Source: Thermoproteus sp.
GTDB lineage: Archaea; Thermoproteota; Thermoprotei; Thermoproteales; Thermoproteaceae
Direction of reading: 5' to 3'
DNA: 64,000 nucleotides
Assembly (NCBI GenBank): GCA_038893495.1
Contig: JAWARJ010000001.1
Location: forward strand, 930,001 to 994,000
Position numbers and translations under genes: made by a program. The notes under the pieces were generated by a model. It was given only the letters and a program-made list of their open reading frames with translations, did not search any database and was not told where the DNA came from. Positions 8,121-17,471 of the stretch are shown here, one piece after another (the first letter of the stretch is position 1; each line of letters starts with the position of its first letter).

Positions 8121-8184
8121 TGGCGCCAGTTAACTGCGTACGGCCTCGGCGTCTCAAACTTCTAGGCGCCGCTATTGAAAATTT

Positions 8185-8223
8185 CTGAAATGTCTATTAA
8201 CAACTACTGAAATGTCGACATTT
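8185..8223. repeat. Paired direct repeats ending in a 14-bp palindrome
   Basis: CTGAAATGTC occurs at 8185-8194 and again at 8207-8216, 22 bp apart, which is about two helical turns. The second copy runs into the perfect palindrome AAATGTCGACATTT at 8210-8223. This looks like a two-site operator, but no adjacent gene obviously uses it. Confidence 0.5.
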
Positions 8224-8264
8224 ACTGGAATCTACGCTAGCTCGACGGGTGAGTTAAACGGCAT

Positions 8265-8288
8265 CGCTTTACAAATTTAAGTAAAGCG
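8265..8288 (-). repeat. Hairpin just downstream of tRNA-Glu
   Basis: CGCTTTAC at 8265-8272 and GTAAAGCG at 8281-8288 form a perfect 8-bp stem with an AT-only 8-nt loop. It begins 10 bp past the tRNA-Glu 3' end on the transcribed strand, so it could terminate or stabilise the precursor. The arm core GCTTTAC matches the hairpin at 1015-1041. Confidence 0.55.
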
Positions 8289-8297
8289 GATGATAGG

Positions 8298-8391
8298 TGC
8301 CCCGGCCGGGATTTGAACCCGGGTCCTGGGCTCGAAAGGCCCATATCCCTAGTCGGTCTGAAGACCGTTGACCGGGCTAGACGACCGGGGC
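8298..8391 (-). tRNA. tRNA-Glu (UUC) with a D-loop intron
   Basis: The minus strand folds into a full cloverleaf. The acceptor stem is GCCCCGG/CCGGGGC with discriminator A at 8298. The anticodon arm is TGGGC-CTTTCGA-GCCCA with anticodon UUC (8336-8334), and the T arm is CCGGG-TTCAAAT-CCCGG. The 94-bp gene is too long because an extra stretch of about 18 nt (about 8352-8369) interrupts the D-loop. It forms a small hairpin (CGGTC-TTCA-GACCG). Removing it gives a 76-nt tRNA. The exact splice points depend on the bulge-helix-bulge register and may shift by a few bases. CCA is not encoded. Confidence 0.9.
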
Positions 8392-8489
8392 TGGGTGATG
8401 TATTGACCCGTATGTTTTTAAGCTTTTCAGGCCATCGAGGAGGAGTGTAAAATGCCAAAAAGCTTATATTTTGACATTACTATGGATTT

Positions 8490-8717
8490 GTGGAAATAGT
8501 TGAGATGGACGGCAATGGGAGGATCTACATACCGGCGCACATCAGGCGGAGGATAAAGGCCAGGCGGTTTAAGGTCGAGATTGTCGACGGCGCGCTTCTG
8601 CTTAAACCTATCGACGTGATCGACGAGTATTACGGGAAGTTTGGCCCGCCTAGGTTAATTGCTCTCGACGAGATCGAGGCGGCCTTGAGGGATGCGGCGC
8701 AAGTTGATCTACGTTGA
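8490..8717 (+). CDS. vapB: VapB-type antitoxin, AbrB/MazE fold
   Basis: The 75-residue protein has the short swapped-hairpin AbrB pattern near its N-terminus (MDGNGRIYIPAHIRRRI, then FKVEIVDGALLLKP) and an acidic helical C-terminus that would bind the toxin. It probably represses its own operon and neutralises the PIN toxin encoded next. The start is GTG 8490, since a TTATATTTT box lies about 24 nt upstream. The toxin gene starts inside its last codons (26-nt overlap), the usual arrangement for translationally coupled VapBC pairs. Confidence 0.85.
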   Translation: MEIVEMDGNGRIYIPAHIRRRIKARRFKVEIVDGALLLKPIDVIDEYYGKFGPPRLIALDEIEAALRDAAQVDLR

Positions 8718-9066
8718 TGTAAATGTTTTGTACTACTACTTCACTGCCCATCCCGAATTCGGCGAGGGCTCTAGGGAACTTATAAGGAGGTATTCCGATA
8801 GGCTTGTCACGTCGTCGCTGTCGGCTTGGCTCCTATATGTGCTGTTGAGGGACGAGCGGGTCGTGGCGGCTCTGGAGGACATAGCGACCCTGTTGGAGCT
8901 GAACGGCGAGGTTTTACGGAGGGCTCTCTCCCTCGAGAGGCCTAGAGACTTCGAGGACAGGATCCACCTGGCCACGATGCAGATCTACGGCGTCGATACG
9001 ATCTTGTCGAACGATGGGGATTTCGACGGCGTGGGCGTGACGAGAATAGCCCCCGCGAGGAGCTAG
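8692..9066 (+). CDS. vapC: VapC-type PIN-domain ribonuclease toxin
   Basis: The 124-residue protein has the PIN-domain acidic residues in order: YVDVN near the N-terminus, an ERPRDFEDRIHLATM block, and SNDGDFD near the C-terminus. These would bind Mg or Mn in a nuclease site. Members usually cleave RNA and are held in check by the cognate VapB. It overlaps vapB by 26 nt. It also overlaps the end of the convergent thiDN by 4 nt, leaving no intergenic space. ATG 8692 gives the normal family length. Confidence 0.85.
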   Translation: MRRKLIYVDVNVLYYYFTAHPEFGEGSRELIRRYSDRLVTSSLSAWLLYVLLRDERVVAALEDIATLLELNGEVLRRALSLERPRDFEDRIHLATMQIYGVDTILSNDGDFDGVGVTRIAPARS

Positions 9067-10412
9067 CCCTTCAAGATCTTTAGTATCTTCTCCACGACTT
9101 CCGTGGGGGTCCTGCCCAATATGCTTATCATGGGCTCTTTGCCCCAATCGCCTAGGTCTACTATCACGTCGGGCATCTTGCCGACCTGCCTCACTGCCTC
9201 CTCGACTACCCACCTCATGGAGCCGCCCTCCGCCTTCTTCACCTCTTGGGGCTCTTTACGCCTATCCACTACGGCCACCGTGAAGCCGGCCCTTTTGGCC
9301 TTCTCCACGAGCTCTTCGTCGTATTTTATGTTCATGGCGGCTCTGGCGGACTCGTCGAGCCTCATGGCCGTTAATATCTTCCTGGCGACGTGGTCGCTGG
9401 CGCCAAACGTCGGCGGGCCCGACGGACGCGCCTTGCCCATATACCTCACGATCCTCCCCGGCACTGCGACTACGTCGTCTCTATTCTGCGCATATCTGGG
9501 GTCTATGGCGTAGCCTATATTGCTCTGCACCTCCGGTATCAGCGCGCCGAAGAGCTCCGAGTTGTCCTCTAGGAGCCTCAAGGCCCTCGACATCTCCTCG
9601 TAGGCCTTCCACCTCTCGGCGGGTATTTCCAACCACGCGGTGGGGTTGACGGGCCAGTGGCCTCTGCCTTTGGGGATACCGTACTTGATGGCGGTATATA
9701 TCAACTCCTTGGCTGTCTTTATCGCATCCAGCGGGGCCAGCCCTTTCGCCAGCCCGGCGGCTATCGCCGCCGAGAAGGAACAGCCCGTGCCGTGTGTGGC
9801 TCGGGCGTCTAGCCTCGGCGTTTTGAGCTCGTGGAAGGAGCCGTTTATGTACACCACGTCTATGGCCTCGGGCACGTCTAGATGTCCGCCTTTAACTATC
9901 ACTATCTCGCTTCCAAGCTCCTTATGTATCCTCTCGGCCGCCTTGCGAGCGTCGTCTAGGCTCGATATCTTCATCCCCGTCAGCCTCTCGGCCTCATGCC
10001 TATTTGGAGTCACCACCTTCGCCACGGGGAGTAGCCTCTTGGCGAGGGCGTCCATGGCGTCTTCTGCGATTAGGGGGGCTCCCGACTTCGCTATCATGAC
10101 GGGATCTACGACAAGGGGAAACCCCAATTTCGAGACCGTCGAGGCGACCTCCTCTATTATCTCCTTCGTGCCGAGCATTCCGGTCTTGCCGGCGTCTATC
10201 CCCATATCGTCCCACACGGCCAGTATCTGGTCTCTAACTAGAGAGGGCTCCAAACATTGGGCCCTCCTCACCTCGTGGGTATTCTGCGCCGTGACGCAAG
10301 TCAGCGCGGTTGTCCCGTGTACCCCCAAGGCGGCGAAGGTCTTAATGTCGGCATGTATTCCGGCGCCTCCGCCCGAGTCGAGACCGGCTATAGTTATCGC
10401 GACTTTCCACAT
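9063..10412 (-). CDS. thiDN: Bifunctional HMP/HMP-P kinase (ThiD) and thiamine-phosphate synthase (ThiN)
   Basis: Residues 1 to about 260 are a ribokinase-fold ThiD domain. The opening is ITIAGLDSGGGAGIHADIKT, and the anion hole is TRLDARATHGTGCSFSAA-like (written here across residues near 210). It phosphorylates hydroxymethylpyrimidine twice. Residues from about 270 to 449 form the archaeal ThiN domain, which joins HMP-PP to thiazole phosphate in place of ThiE. The fusion is typical of archaea. ATG 10412 is chosen because TTTATAAAT lies about 26 nt upstream; the TTG at 10433 would lie within or before the start site. It is convergent with vapC and downstream of the radical-SAM gene. Confidence 0.9.
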   Translation of the reverse strand: MWKVAITIAGLDSGGGAGIHADIKTFAALGVHGTTALTCVTAQNTHEVRRAQCLEPSLVRDQILAVWDDMGIDAGKTGMLGTKEIIEEVASTVSKLGFPLVVDPVMIAKSGAPLIAEDAMDALAKRLLPVAKVVTPNRHEAERLTGMKISSLDDARKAAERIHKELGSEIVIVKGGHLDVPEAIDVVYINGSFHELKTPRLDARATHGTGCSFSAAIAAGLAKGLAPLDAIKTAKELIYTAIKYGIPKGRGHWPVNPTAWLEIPAERWKAYEEMSRALRLLEDNSELFGALIPEVQSNIGYAIDPRYAQNRDDVVAVPGRIVRYMGKARPSGPPTFGASDHVARKILTAMRLDESARAAMNIKYDEELVEKAKRAGFTVAVVDRRKEPQEVKKAEGGSMRWVVEEAVRQVGKMPDVIVDLGDWGKEPMISILGRTPTEVVEKILKILKG

Positions 10413-10434
10413 AAGTAGTTTTTTGAGTTCCAAT

Positions 10435-12009
10435 TTATAAACTATGACCGAAAAGTTCGGCGTATAGCTTCGGCCTTATCGGCGAATTAGAGATTGGATA
10501 GAGTTCTCGTTTTTCTGCTATAGGCCCCTCTAACGCTTTGTAGGCTCGAGACAAACTGTCTAGGAACTCCTCGTCGAGTTGCCCCAAATCGGCTTTGGTC
10601 TTGGCTAAATCGTATGCCGCTTCGTATGTCGCCAGGGCGATAGTTCGTCTGTCCATTAAATCAGTTTCGTAATTTAACATCATATACCAGGGCTTTTGTA
10701 AAAGCAATAGTCTATGTTCCTCTAGAGTTTTTGCTAAAAGCTTATACCCGAATTTGCCGGGAAGTTCAAATGCCAAGCTTGCAGGGTCAATGAACGGCGC
10801 CAGGGGCGCCACAAACGCCTCCGCCTTATTCGAAGTCGCCTTATATAGTTCCTTGTAGAAGGGGCCGAGCGGCCTATTGGGCTTCTGGCCCGGCAGGCCG
10901 ATCATGAAGTAGAAATCCACCCTATCGAAAATAGACGCATTTTTGGCGAATTTAAACAACGCATCGTTGGTATAAAACCTGCCAAAGTTCATCCTAATCT
11001 GCTCGTCGGGGTCTTCTGGCGATATCTGCACAAATACTCTATCCCCTGCAGATCTGTAAAGTGCCAATAAGTCTCTTGGAGGCGGCAAGAAGAACTCAAA
11101 TATGAGCTCCACATCGGCTTTCTCTTCCCGCAAGAGACTTGTAAGTTGCTCTATATAGCGCCTTCCTAATGCTTGTAGGTCGCCCACGAAGAAGATAGGC
11201 GCCTTAATCCTCTCGACGATTTCTTTGTACTCTTCAAAGACGGCGCGGGGGCTCTTGACCCCCAAACAGGTCCTGCCTAGAAGTCTATAGGCGTGAGCGC
11301 TACCGCCACAAGTTATGCAATTGAACAAACAGCCCTTATATGTGATTATAGCGACTATGGGGTTCTTCAAGAAGTCGGCCCATGGGAGCGCATAAATTAC
11401 TCCGCTTCCCGCTACGACTTTTGTAAGTATGTCGTACTTGGGCCTATATTCATCGAGGCGGCAAGGCGCTACGATCTTATTGGCTTTAGGCGAGGGCCCT
11501 CTATAGGCTATGTTCGGCACCCTCGACAGATCTCCCCCCTTGGTTAGTACTTCATAGAGCCCGTAGAGAGCGAACTCCGCCGTATCCCCCAAGGCCACAT
11601 AATCGACCCAGGGGTATCTCCCCAAGATTTCCCTCCAATAGTAGGTCGCAGACAGCCCTCCTAGGACCACGGTGGCCCCGTGTATTTCTTTAACTAGACG
11701 AGCGATCTCCAGAGCCCCATGGGCGTGGACCAGCCAGTGGAGGTCTATAGCGTACACCTCAGCCCTTATGGACTTCAAGAACTGAGTTGCGTCAAAGTTT
11801 TCGTCGAGTAGCATCAACGCCGCTATGTTGAATATACCGACTTTTACTCCACGTTCCTCTAGATATGTGGCGAGTGAGGAGAAGCCTGCTGGATACATAT
11901 CGAATACAGGCCTAGACGGTATGACGTCGCTTATGGGAGCCGCCGTAGGATATCCCATCCTTCTAAAATCATAGACGCTGGGGGCATGAATTAGGGCTAT
12001 ATCATACAC
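10435..12009 (-). CDS. B12-binding / radical SAM domain protein
   Basis: The 524-residue protein has an N-terminal Rossmann-like cobalamin-binding domain with DLHWLVHAHG matching the DxHxxG theme. It is followed by a radical-SAM barrel with GCLFNCITCGG (CX3CX2C) near residue 230. A long C-terminal region is family-specific. Such enzymes use a 4Fe-4S cluster and S-adenosylmethionine, often for methyl transfer or rearrangement; the substrate here is unknown. It resembles an archaeal group with complete length near 520 residues that includes a Thermoplasma member. GTG 12009 follows an AT-rich box by 20-26 nt. It lies 22 bp upstream of thiDN and is divergent from ileS. Confidence 0.8.
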   Translation of the reverse strand: MYDIALIHAPSVYDFRRMGYPTAAPISDVIPSRPVFDMYPAGFSSLATYLEERGVKVGIFNIAALMLLDENFDATQFLKSIRAEVYAIDLHWLVHAHGALEIARLVKEIHGATVVLGGLSATYYWREILGRYPWVDYVALGDTAEFALYGLYEVLTKGGDLSRVPNIAYRGPSPKANKIVAPCRLDEYRPKYDILTKVVAGSGVIYALPWADFLKNPIVAIITYKGCLFNCITCGGSAHAYRLLGRTCLGVKSPRAVFEEYKEIVERIKAPIFFVGDLQALGRRYIEQLTSLLREEKADVELIFEFFLPPPRDLLALYRSAGDRVFVQISPEDPDEQIRMNFGRFYTNDALFKFAKNASIFDRVDFYFMIGLPGQKPNRPLGPFYKELYKATSNKAEAFVAPLAPFIDPASLAFELPGKFGYKLLAKTLEEHRLLLLQKPWYMMLNYETDLMDRRTIALATYEAAYDLAKTKADLGQLDEEFLDSLSRAYKALEGPIAEKRELYPISNSPIRPKLYAELFGHSL

Positions 12010-12128
12010 GTCATATAAAGTCCCTATATACTTATTGGCTTTCCTACACGTCTATAAGGAATAGCCGTTGTGCGCCGAATAAGGCTTAAATAAATTTAAA
12101 ACCATCGTGATATGCCGGGGATTCGGTG

Positions 12129-15074
12129 ATGTCTAATTATAACGCCCTAAAGGTAGAGGAAGAAGTCAGGAAGTTCTGGCAGGAGAACAAAATCGAGGAG
12201 AGGTGGCGCAACTTCAAGCCGGGCGGCAAGAAGTTTACATTCCTAGAAGGCCCGCCGACTACTAACGGCTTCCCTCACGTCGGCCATATAAGGGGACGTA
12301 CGTATAAAGACGTAGTGTTGAGGTTCTGGAGGTCTCGGGGGTATTCCGTCTGGGCGCAAGGGGGGTGGGACATGCAAGGCCTCCCGGTGGAGCTCGAAGT
12401 GGAGGTCAGGCAGGGGCTTAAGAGCAAGAAGGACATAGAGAAGTTCGGAGTCGCGAAGTTCGCGGAGGAGTGCAACAAGCTGGTGGACTACTACTTGGGC
12501 TTTTGGGAGGAGTGGGGAACCCGCCGACTCGGCCTCTGGCTCGACTTGAAGAACGCCTACCAGACGAGGCGGCCGCGCTATATTGAATACGCCTGGAGGC
12601 TCATAAAGAGGGCCCACGAGCGGGGTCTGTTGGCCGAGGACTACAAGGTCTTGTGGTTCTGTCCCCGCTGCGAGACCTCCCTCAGCGACCACGAAGTCGA
12701 CTTGGGCTACGCCGAGAGGGAAGACCCGTCCATATATGTCAAGTTCAAAGTTGAGGGTAAGGAGGACGAGTATCTAGTGGTCTGGACCACGACGCCCTGG
12801 ACCATTGTGGACAACGAGGCAGTAGCCGTACATCCCGAGTTCGAATACGCGAAGGTCGAGGTGGCCTTTGAGGGGAGGCGGGAGTATTGGTGGCTCGCCG
12901 AGAGGCTCGTGCCTCAGCTCATGCAGCTGTTCGGCGTTAAGGAGTGGCGGGTGGTGGAGACCAAGAGGGGGAGCGAGCTGGTCGGGACCCGTTACGAACA
13001 TCCGCTGGTCGATTTAGTGCCGGAGAGAGCTACGCGGCCCCACCAGGTGTATCCGGCCGACTTCGTGACGTTGGAACAAGGCACAGGTCTTGTCCACATA
13101 GCGCCTGGCCACGGCCCCGAGGACTTCGAGCTGGCCCAGAAGTTCGGCATAAAGGTGACCAACAGCGTCGAGATAAATGGCATATACAACGAGCTGGGCG
13201 GCAAGTACGCAGGGATGTACGTCTTCGACGTAGATAAAAAGGTCGTGGAGGACCTAAAGGCCAGAGGGCTTCTGGTCTACAGGACCACGGTCAGGCACGA
13301 ATATCCCCACTGTTGGCGTTGCGGCACTAAGCTGGTGTTGAGGGCCGACAGGCAGTGGTTCATCAAGATGTCGAAGATTAGAGACGCCATGTACGAAGAG
13401 CTGAAGAGGGTCAAGATATATCCAGAGAAGTTGAGGTACAGGTTTGACGACTTCGTGAAGAACGCGCGGGATTGGAACATCAGCAGGAGCAGGTTCTGGG
13501 GGACTCCCTTGCCCATATGGCGTTGCCAAAAGGACGGCAGGATACTCGTCATAGGCAGTTTAGACGAGCTGAAGGCGCTTGCGAGGAGCCTCCCGCCCGT
13601 CGACGACTTCTGGCTGGTCCACCGCCCCTGGATAGACCAAATAGAGATATCGACTCCCGACTGCGACAAATGGGTCAGAGAGCCCTATGTGGCCGACGTC
13701 TGGATGGACTCGGGCATAGCTTGGATAGCCGCAGTAGACGGCGAGAGGAATAAAGACCTTTGGGAGGCCTTGTACCCCTACGACTGGGTCACCGAGGCCA
13801 TAGATCAGACCAGAGGCTGGTTCTACTCGCTTCTGGCCACCTCCATGGTCTACACCGGGAGGGCGCCCTATAAGTCCATACTCATAACCGGCCACATACT
13901 AGACAAAGAGGGGCAGAAGATGTCTAAGAGCAAAGGCAACGTAGTCTGGGCCAGAGACCTATTGAGCAGATACGGCGCCGACCCCACTAGGCTCTACCTC
14001 TTGACCAAGGCGGCCCCCTGGGAGGCGTTGAATTTCGATCCCGACGAGATAAAATACGCCGTCAGCCAGCTCAACATCTTGTGGAACGTCGTCAAGTTCG
14101 CCGACACCTACATGAAGCTAGACGGCTTCGACCCCAAGAAGCACAGCCTCAATTCGCTTCTCGACAAGGCTCTAGATGAGGACAGGTGGCTCCTCTCCGC
14201 CTTCAACCGCATGGCCGGGGAGGTGGCTAGGCGCATGGAGGCCTTCGAGATACACGAGGCGGCCAAGATTTGGGTCGACTTCGTGGTTGAGACCCTCAGC
14301 CATAGGTACATAAGGCTCTTGAGGAGGAGGGTGTGGTCGGAGGAGCCCCGCGAGGACAAGTATGCGGCATATGCCGTGTTGTTCCACGTGTTGAAGTCGG
14401 CCTTGATCATAGGCGGCATCTTCGTGCCGCACGTCGCGGAATACCTATGGCAGAACTTCGTGAGGAGGTACGAGCCCGATGTTGCCGAGTCTGTACACCT
14501 GATGTCTTACCCCGAGCCCGGACCTGTCGACGAAGAGCTCCTCAAGGCCTTCGACGAATTGTTCAAGGCATTCTCGATAGCGGCCGAGGCGAGGAACAAA
14601 GCCGGCATAAAGTTGAGGTGGCCCGTCTCGAAGATAGTAATTAAGGGCGCGCCGAGGGCCGCCAAATACGGAAGTCTTCTGGCCTATTTGGCAAACGCCA
14701 AGGCGGTAGAGGAAGGCGAATGCCCCGAGGGCTGGACGAAACACGAAGAGGACGGCGTATCTGTCTGCATACCGCCGAGACTGGAGCCCGAATTGTACTA
14801 TGAGGCGTTGGCCAGAGAGCTGGTGAGGCGCATACAGGTCATGAGGAAGGAAATGGACCTCTCCGTTAGCGATTACATAGAAGTATATATAGATGCGGCC
14901 CACGAGGACTTAAAGAGAGCTGTAGAGCACGCGAGGGGGTATATAGCCAACGAGGTGAGGGCCCTGAGGCTCGAGTTGGGCAAGGGGCCCGACGGCTTCT
15001 ACGACAAGGAGTGGGACGTAGAGGACATGAAGGTTCGGATATACCTAAAGAGAGCTAGCCCCGATAAAGCTTAA
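12129..15074 (+). CDS. ileS: Isoleucyl-tRNA synthetase
   Basis: The 981-residue class I synthetase charges tRNA-Ile. Seen in order are the ATP-binding HIGH-type motif as HVGH in [16 protein letters not shown], the editing (CP1) domain with [17 protein letters not shown], two Cys pairs near [11 protein letters not shown] and CWRCGTKL, and KMSKSKGNV. An anticodon-binding helical domain and a C-terminal extension follow. Length is as expected for archaeal enzymes. ATG 12129 is preferred over the GTG three bases earlier. A TTAAATAAATTTAAAA box ends about 25 nt upstream. The 3' end overlaps the convergent pth2 by 20 nt. Confidence 0.95.
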   Translation: MSNYNALKVEEEVRKFWQENKIEERWRNFKPGGKKFTFLEGPPTTNGFPHVGHIRGRTYKDVVLRFWRSRGYSVWAQGGWDMQGLPVELEVEVRQGLKSKKDIEKFGVAKFAEECNKLVDYYLGFWEEWGTRRLGLWLDLKNAYQTRRPRYIEYAWRLIKRAHERGLLAEDYKVLWFCPRCETSLSDHEVDLGYAEREDPSIYVKFKVEGKEDEYLVVWTTTPWTIVDNEAVAVHPEFEYAKVEVAFEGRREYWWLAERLVPQLMQLFGVKEWRVVETKRGSELVGTRYEHPLVDLVPERATRPHQVYPADFVTLEQGTGLVHIAPGHGPEDFELAQKFGIKVTNSVEINGIYNELGGKYAGMYVFDVDKKVVEDLKARGLLVYRTTVRHEYPHCWRCGTKLVLRADRQWFIKMSKIRDAMYEELKRVKIYPEKLRYRFDDFVKNARDWNISRSRFWGTPLPIWRCQKDGRILVIGSLDELKALARSLPPVDDFWLVHRPWIDQIEISTPDCDKWVREPYVADVWMDSGIAWIAAVDGERNKDLWEALYPYDWVTEAIDQTRGWFYSLLATSMVYTGRAPYKSILITGHILDKEGQKMSKSKGNVVWARDLLSRYGADPTRLYLLTKAAPWEALNFDPDEIKYAVSQLNILWNVVKFADTYMKLDGFDPKKHSLNSLLDKALDEDRWLLSAFNRMAGEVARRMEAFEIHEAAKIWVDFVVETLSHRYIRLLRRRVWSEEPREDKYAAYAVLFHVLKSALIIGGIFVPHVAEYLWQNFVRRYEPDVAESVHLMSYPEPGPVDEELLKAFDELFKAFSIAAEARNKAGIKLRWPVSKIVIKGAPRAAKYGSLLAYLANAKAVEEGECPEGWTKHEEDGVSVCIPPRLEPELYYEALARELVRRIQVMRKEMDLSVSDYIEVYIDAAHEDLKRAVEHARGYIANEVRALRLELGKGPDGFYDKEWDVEDMKVRIYLKRASPDKA

Positions 15075-15414
15075 GCTGGCCCGTCACCGAGTCGACCAAC
15101 TCGTCGGGGCCCGGCCCCACACAAAGCGCCGTTATTGTATCAGGTGGTAGCTCGGTGAGGCCGGCGTCCCGTATGACGGCGGCAGGCAAGCCCTTGGCCT
15201 CCGCCTTCTCTTTAAGCCTCAACAATTCGTCCAGACCGTTCACAGCGAGGACTATCTTCTTCTGGCCCTCTTCAACCCACTCCTCAGCCCATTTCTTCCA
15301 CTTTGCAGAGTTAAGAGCCTTAAGCGTGCATTCCACGGCGGCATGGCCGGCTTGGGCCGCGGCCTTGCCACAGGACATAGTGAGGTCAGCCCGTATGACA
15401 ATGGACATTTTCAC
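15055..15414 (-). CDS. pth2: Peptidyl-tRNA hydrolase, archaeal Pth2 type
   Basis: The 119-residue enzyme releases tRNAs from prematurely dropped peptidyl-tRNAs. It matches Pth2 along its length: [43 protein letters not shown], and ALCVGPGP at the end. GTG 15414 is preferred because a CTTATAA box lies about 24 nt before it; an ATG six bases later is the alternative. It overlaps ileS at the 3' end and lies 41 bp downstream of the Nudix gene on the same strand. Confidence 0.95.
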   Translation of the reverse strand: MKMSIVIRADLTMSCGKAAAQAGHAAVECTLKALNSAKWKKWAEEWVEEGQKKIVLAVNGLDELLRLKEKAEAKGLPAAVIRDAGLTELPPDTITALCVGPGPDELVDSVTGQLKLYRG

Positions 15415-15455
15415 GCCGGCAAGGAAGGGCCAAGTTATAAGTCTATCGGCGGGTG

Positions 15456-15884
15456 CTACTGCCCCTTCTGGTACGCTAGGGACTGGATGAACCTATTGGC
15501 TCTAACCAACACGCGGCGTATCTCGTCTCTAGAGAGCTTGTTGAGCGCTTCGGTGTAGTCCAGCCAAAGGAAGGCGTCGTGTTCTCGTGAAAGCTCAACT
15601 TTATCGTAGGAGGCCCTCGCCAGATACAGCACGATCTCCTTATATATAGTCCTCCCGCCCCGCGAGAATCTTATCACAGTCCTCTCCTTAAACCCGGGCA
15701 CCAGCTCCACCTTTAGTTTGGTCTCCTCGTATATCTCCCTCAAGGCCGCCGCCTCCTCAGTCTCGTTCTGCCTTATAAGGCCGTGCGGCACGTCCCAGCC
15801 GTATTTGTTATGTAACAATAAGTACAGCGGCTCCTCCTTGATTATGTATACCACCGCGCCTGCTGCCCTCTCGTTAAATCGCAC
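15456..15884 (-). CDS. Nudix hydrolase, Ap4A-hydrolase-like
   Basis: The 142-residue protein contains a clean Nudix box ([20 protein letters not shown], continuing TKL), which binds the metal that activates water for pyrophosphate cleavage. The surrounding sequence ([26 protein letters not shown]) resembles archaeal diadenosine tetraphosphate hydrolases, suggesting removal of stress-type dinucleotides. The substrate is inferred, since Nudix specificity is hard to read from sequence. GTG 15884 has a TTTTTTAAAG box about 25 nt upstream. pth2 follows on the same strand. Confidence 0.85.
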   Translation of the reverse strand: MRFNERAAGAVVYIIKEEPLYLLLHNKYGWDVPHGLIRQNETEEAAALREIYEETKLKVELVPGFKERTVIRFSRGGRTIYKEIVLYLARASYDKVELSREHDAFLWLDYTEALNKLSRDEIRRVLVRANRFIQSLAYQKGQ

Positions 15885-15929
15885 AAAAACTTTCTTTTTA
15901 TTACTTTAAAAAATTGAACGCAAGCGTAG

Positions 15930-16280
15930 CTATATGGTTATTATTGCGTAGATCACTATAGGGACCAACACCACTATTAGGGCTACGGTAAGCCAATTGA
16001 CGTACCTCATGGCCCTCTCTGTCTTTGCTAGATCCGATAGAAACCTCCTGAGGCCAAGTATGCCGTGTGTGCTCCAGGCCGCCGCTATGGTGGCCTCCAA
16101 TATTTTAAGCGTCGGGTTTACTCTCGCTACGCCCTCTGGATATACAGTAATTGGGTTGGAGCTCAACACTTCGGACAGCGGCACGTACATGGGCAACAGA
16201 ACTAGGAATACTACGCCGATCATTATAATTACATAAAGCGCCAATAGCAGGAATACCAGCCTAATAGTGCCCTCCGTCAT
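15930..16280 (-). CDS. sdhD: Succinate dehydrogenase membrane anchor subunit D
   Basis: The 116-residue protein has three predicted membrane helices (about 8-30, 55-75 and 95-114). A conserved-looking His lies in STHGILGLRRFLSD, placed where anchor subunits ligate haem or bind quinone. It is the last gene of sdhABCD and overlaps sdhC by an ATGA-type 4-nt junction. With SdhC it would hold the catalytic pair on the membrane and pass electrons to menaquinone. The name rests mainly on position, size and topology. Confidence 0.8.
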   Translation of the reverse strand: MTEGTIRLVFLLLALYVIIMIGVVFLVLLPMYVPLSEVLSSNPITVYPEGVARVNPTLKILEATIAAAWSTHGILGLRRFLSDLAKTERAMRYVNWLTVALIVVLVPIVIYAIITI

Positions 16281-16759
16281 GGCCTAAACACCTGGCCGAA
16301 CGCCACTAAATAGGGTAAATATATCAACGCGACTATTGCTACTATTATCATAAGCACGTTATAGATCAGATGGCCTCTAGACCTCCGGAGCCCCGGCACG
16401 TTCCTTATGGGATGCCTCAGAGGCCAACCTTTAATTATGCCGAATTCTATCAACATTATCCTAAATCCGTTAAGCCCGTGGAACGCCAAAAAGACGAGGA
16501 ACAACGCGGCTAAGACCTTGCCGGGTATTGTCGCGTCGAAGGCAGAAACAAAGGCAGGACTTACAAACGCATCAAAAATAACCCTATAGAATATCAAGTA
16601 GAAGAACATATATAGTCCACTAATTCTTTGAATTATAAAGTATAGCCTCTCATAATTGATAAGTCTAAACCACTCGCCAGCCCCTCTTCCAGCTTTCATA
16701 TCATAATTATAGCTATGCAAATTTAATGGTGAATTACGTTGGTCGTCCATTGCCCTCAT
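16277..16759 (-). CDS. sdhC: Succinate dehydrogenase cytochrome b subunit C
   Basis: The 160-residue protein has a hydrophilic N-terminus of about 35 residues and three or four membrane helices. The helix containing FHGLNGFRIMLIEFG matches the SdhC HxxNGxR region, where His serves as a haem b ligand. Its ATG overlaps the sdhB stop (ATGA). A second Met at residue 4 is an equally good start. It forms the quinone-reducing membrane part of complex II together with SdhD. Confidence 0.85.
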   Translation of the reverse strand: MRAMDDQRNSPLNLHSYNYDMKAGRGAGEWFRLINYERLYFIIQRISGLYMFFYLIFYRVIFDAFVSPAFVSAFDATIPGKVLAALFLVFLAFHGLNGFRIMLIEFGIIKGWPLRHPIRNVPGLRRSRGHLIYNVLMIIVAIVALIYLPYLVAFGQVFRP

Positions 16760-17469
16760 AACCTCTTGGCTCTCCTCATTAACGCTACTTTTACTAGCTG
16801 TATGGCAAAGCCGGGATCCACGCCTCTAGGACATACAGCGGAACAGGTATAGGCGAGGTGGCAAGACCAGACGCCTTCGTCCGAATCTACTATCTTAGCC
16901 CTTATGGGCCACCCCTGGTCTCTACTATCGGCGCTCCACCTATAGGCGGCGGCTAGGGCCATAGGCCCTAGGAATCTCGGATTTGTGGCCACTACGGGGC
17001 AGGCGGACATGCAGAGCCCGCATTCGATACAGTAGGCGAAGTTGTAGTATTTCTCTAGGTCTTCCGGCTTCTGCCCGAACTCCTTGTCCGACTCGTATAT
17101 CTCCTTTACGTCGCGTAGTATATACGGCTTTATTTTCTTCAATTTATCAAAATTGGGCTCTGTGTCTACCACCAAGTCCTTTATCACCCTATAGTTCCAC
17201 ATGGGCTCTACGGTTATCACGTCGTCTTTTATCTCGGTGAGTAGCGTCTGGCACGCAAGGCGAGGCACGCCGTTTATCACCATGCCGCAAGAGCCACATA
17301 TGGCCATACGACATGAGTAGCGAACGGCCAACGTGGGGTCTTGCTCCTCCTTTATCCTCAACAACACGTCGAGGACGCTAACCCTCCTCGACTTTACGTC
17401 GACCTTATACTCCTGCCACCAACTCTTCTTGCCGTCGAAGCGCTTCACCCTTACTGTGAGGGTCGGCAT
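16756..17469 (-). CDS. sdhB: Succinate dehydrogenase iron-sulfur subunit B
   Basis: The 237-residue protein carries three cluster motifs. CRMAICGSCGMVING with a later Cys forms the 2Fe-2S site, CIECGLCMSACP forms a 4Fe-4S site, and CHLAYTCSAVCPRGVDP completes the second C-terminal cluster. It wires electrons from the SdhA flavin to the membrane quinone. Length is normal. It lies two bases downstream of the sdhA stop and overlaps sdhC, so the four genes are one tightly packed operon. Confidence 0.95.
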   Translation of the reverse strand: MPTLTVRVKRFDGKKSWWQEYKVDVKSRRVSVLDVLLRIKEEQDPTLAVRYSCRMAICGSCGMVINGVPRLACQTLLTEIKDDVITVEPMWNYRVIKDLVVDTEPNFDKLKKIKPYILRDVKEIYESDKEFGQKPEDLEKYYNFAYCIECGLCMSACPVVATNPRFLGPMALAAAYRWSADSRDQGWPIRAKIVDSDEGVWSCHLAYTCSAVCPRGVDPGFAIQLVKVALMRRAKRL

Positions 17470-17471
17470 GG

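Noticed and set aside
8185-8216. CTGA-containing repeats considered as box D elements of a guide RNA
   Set aside because: No upstream RTGATGA box C could be found, so the repeats are reported as a DNA element only.
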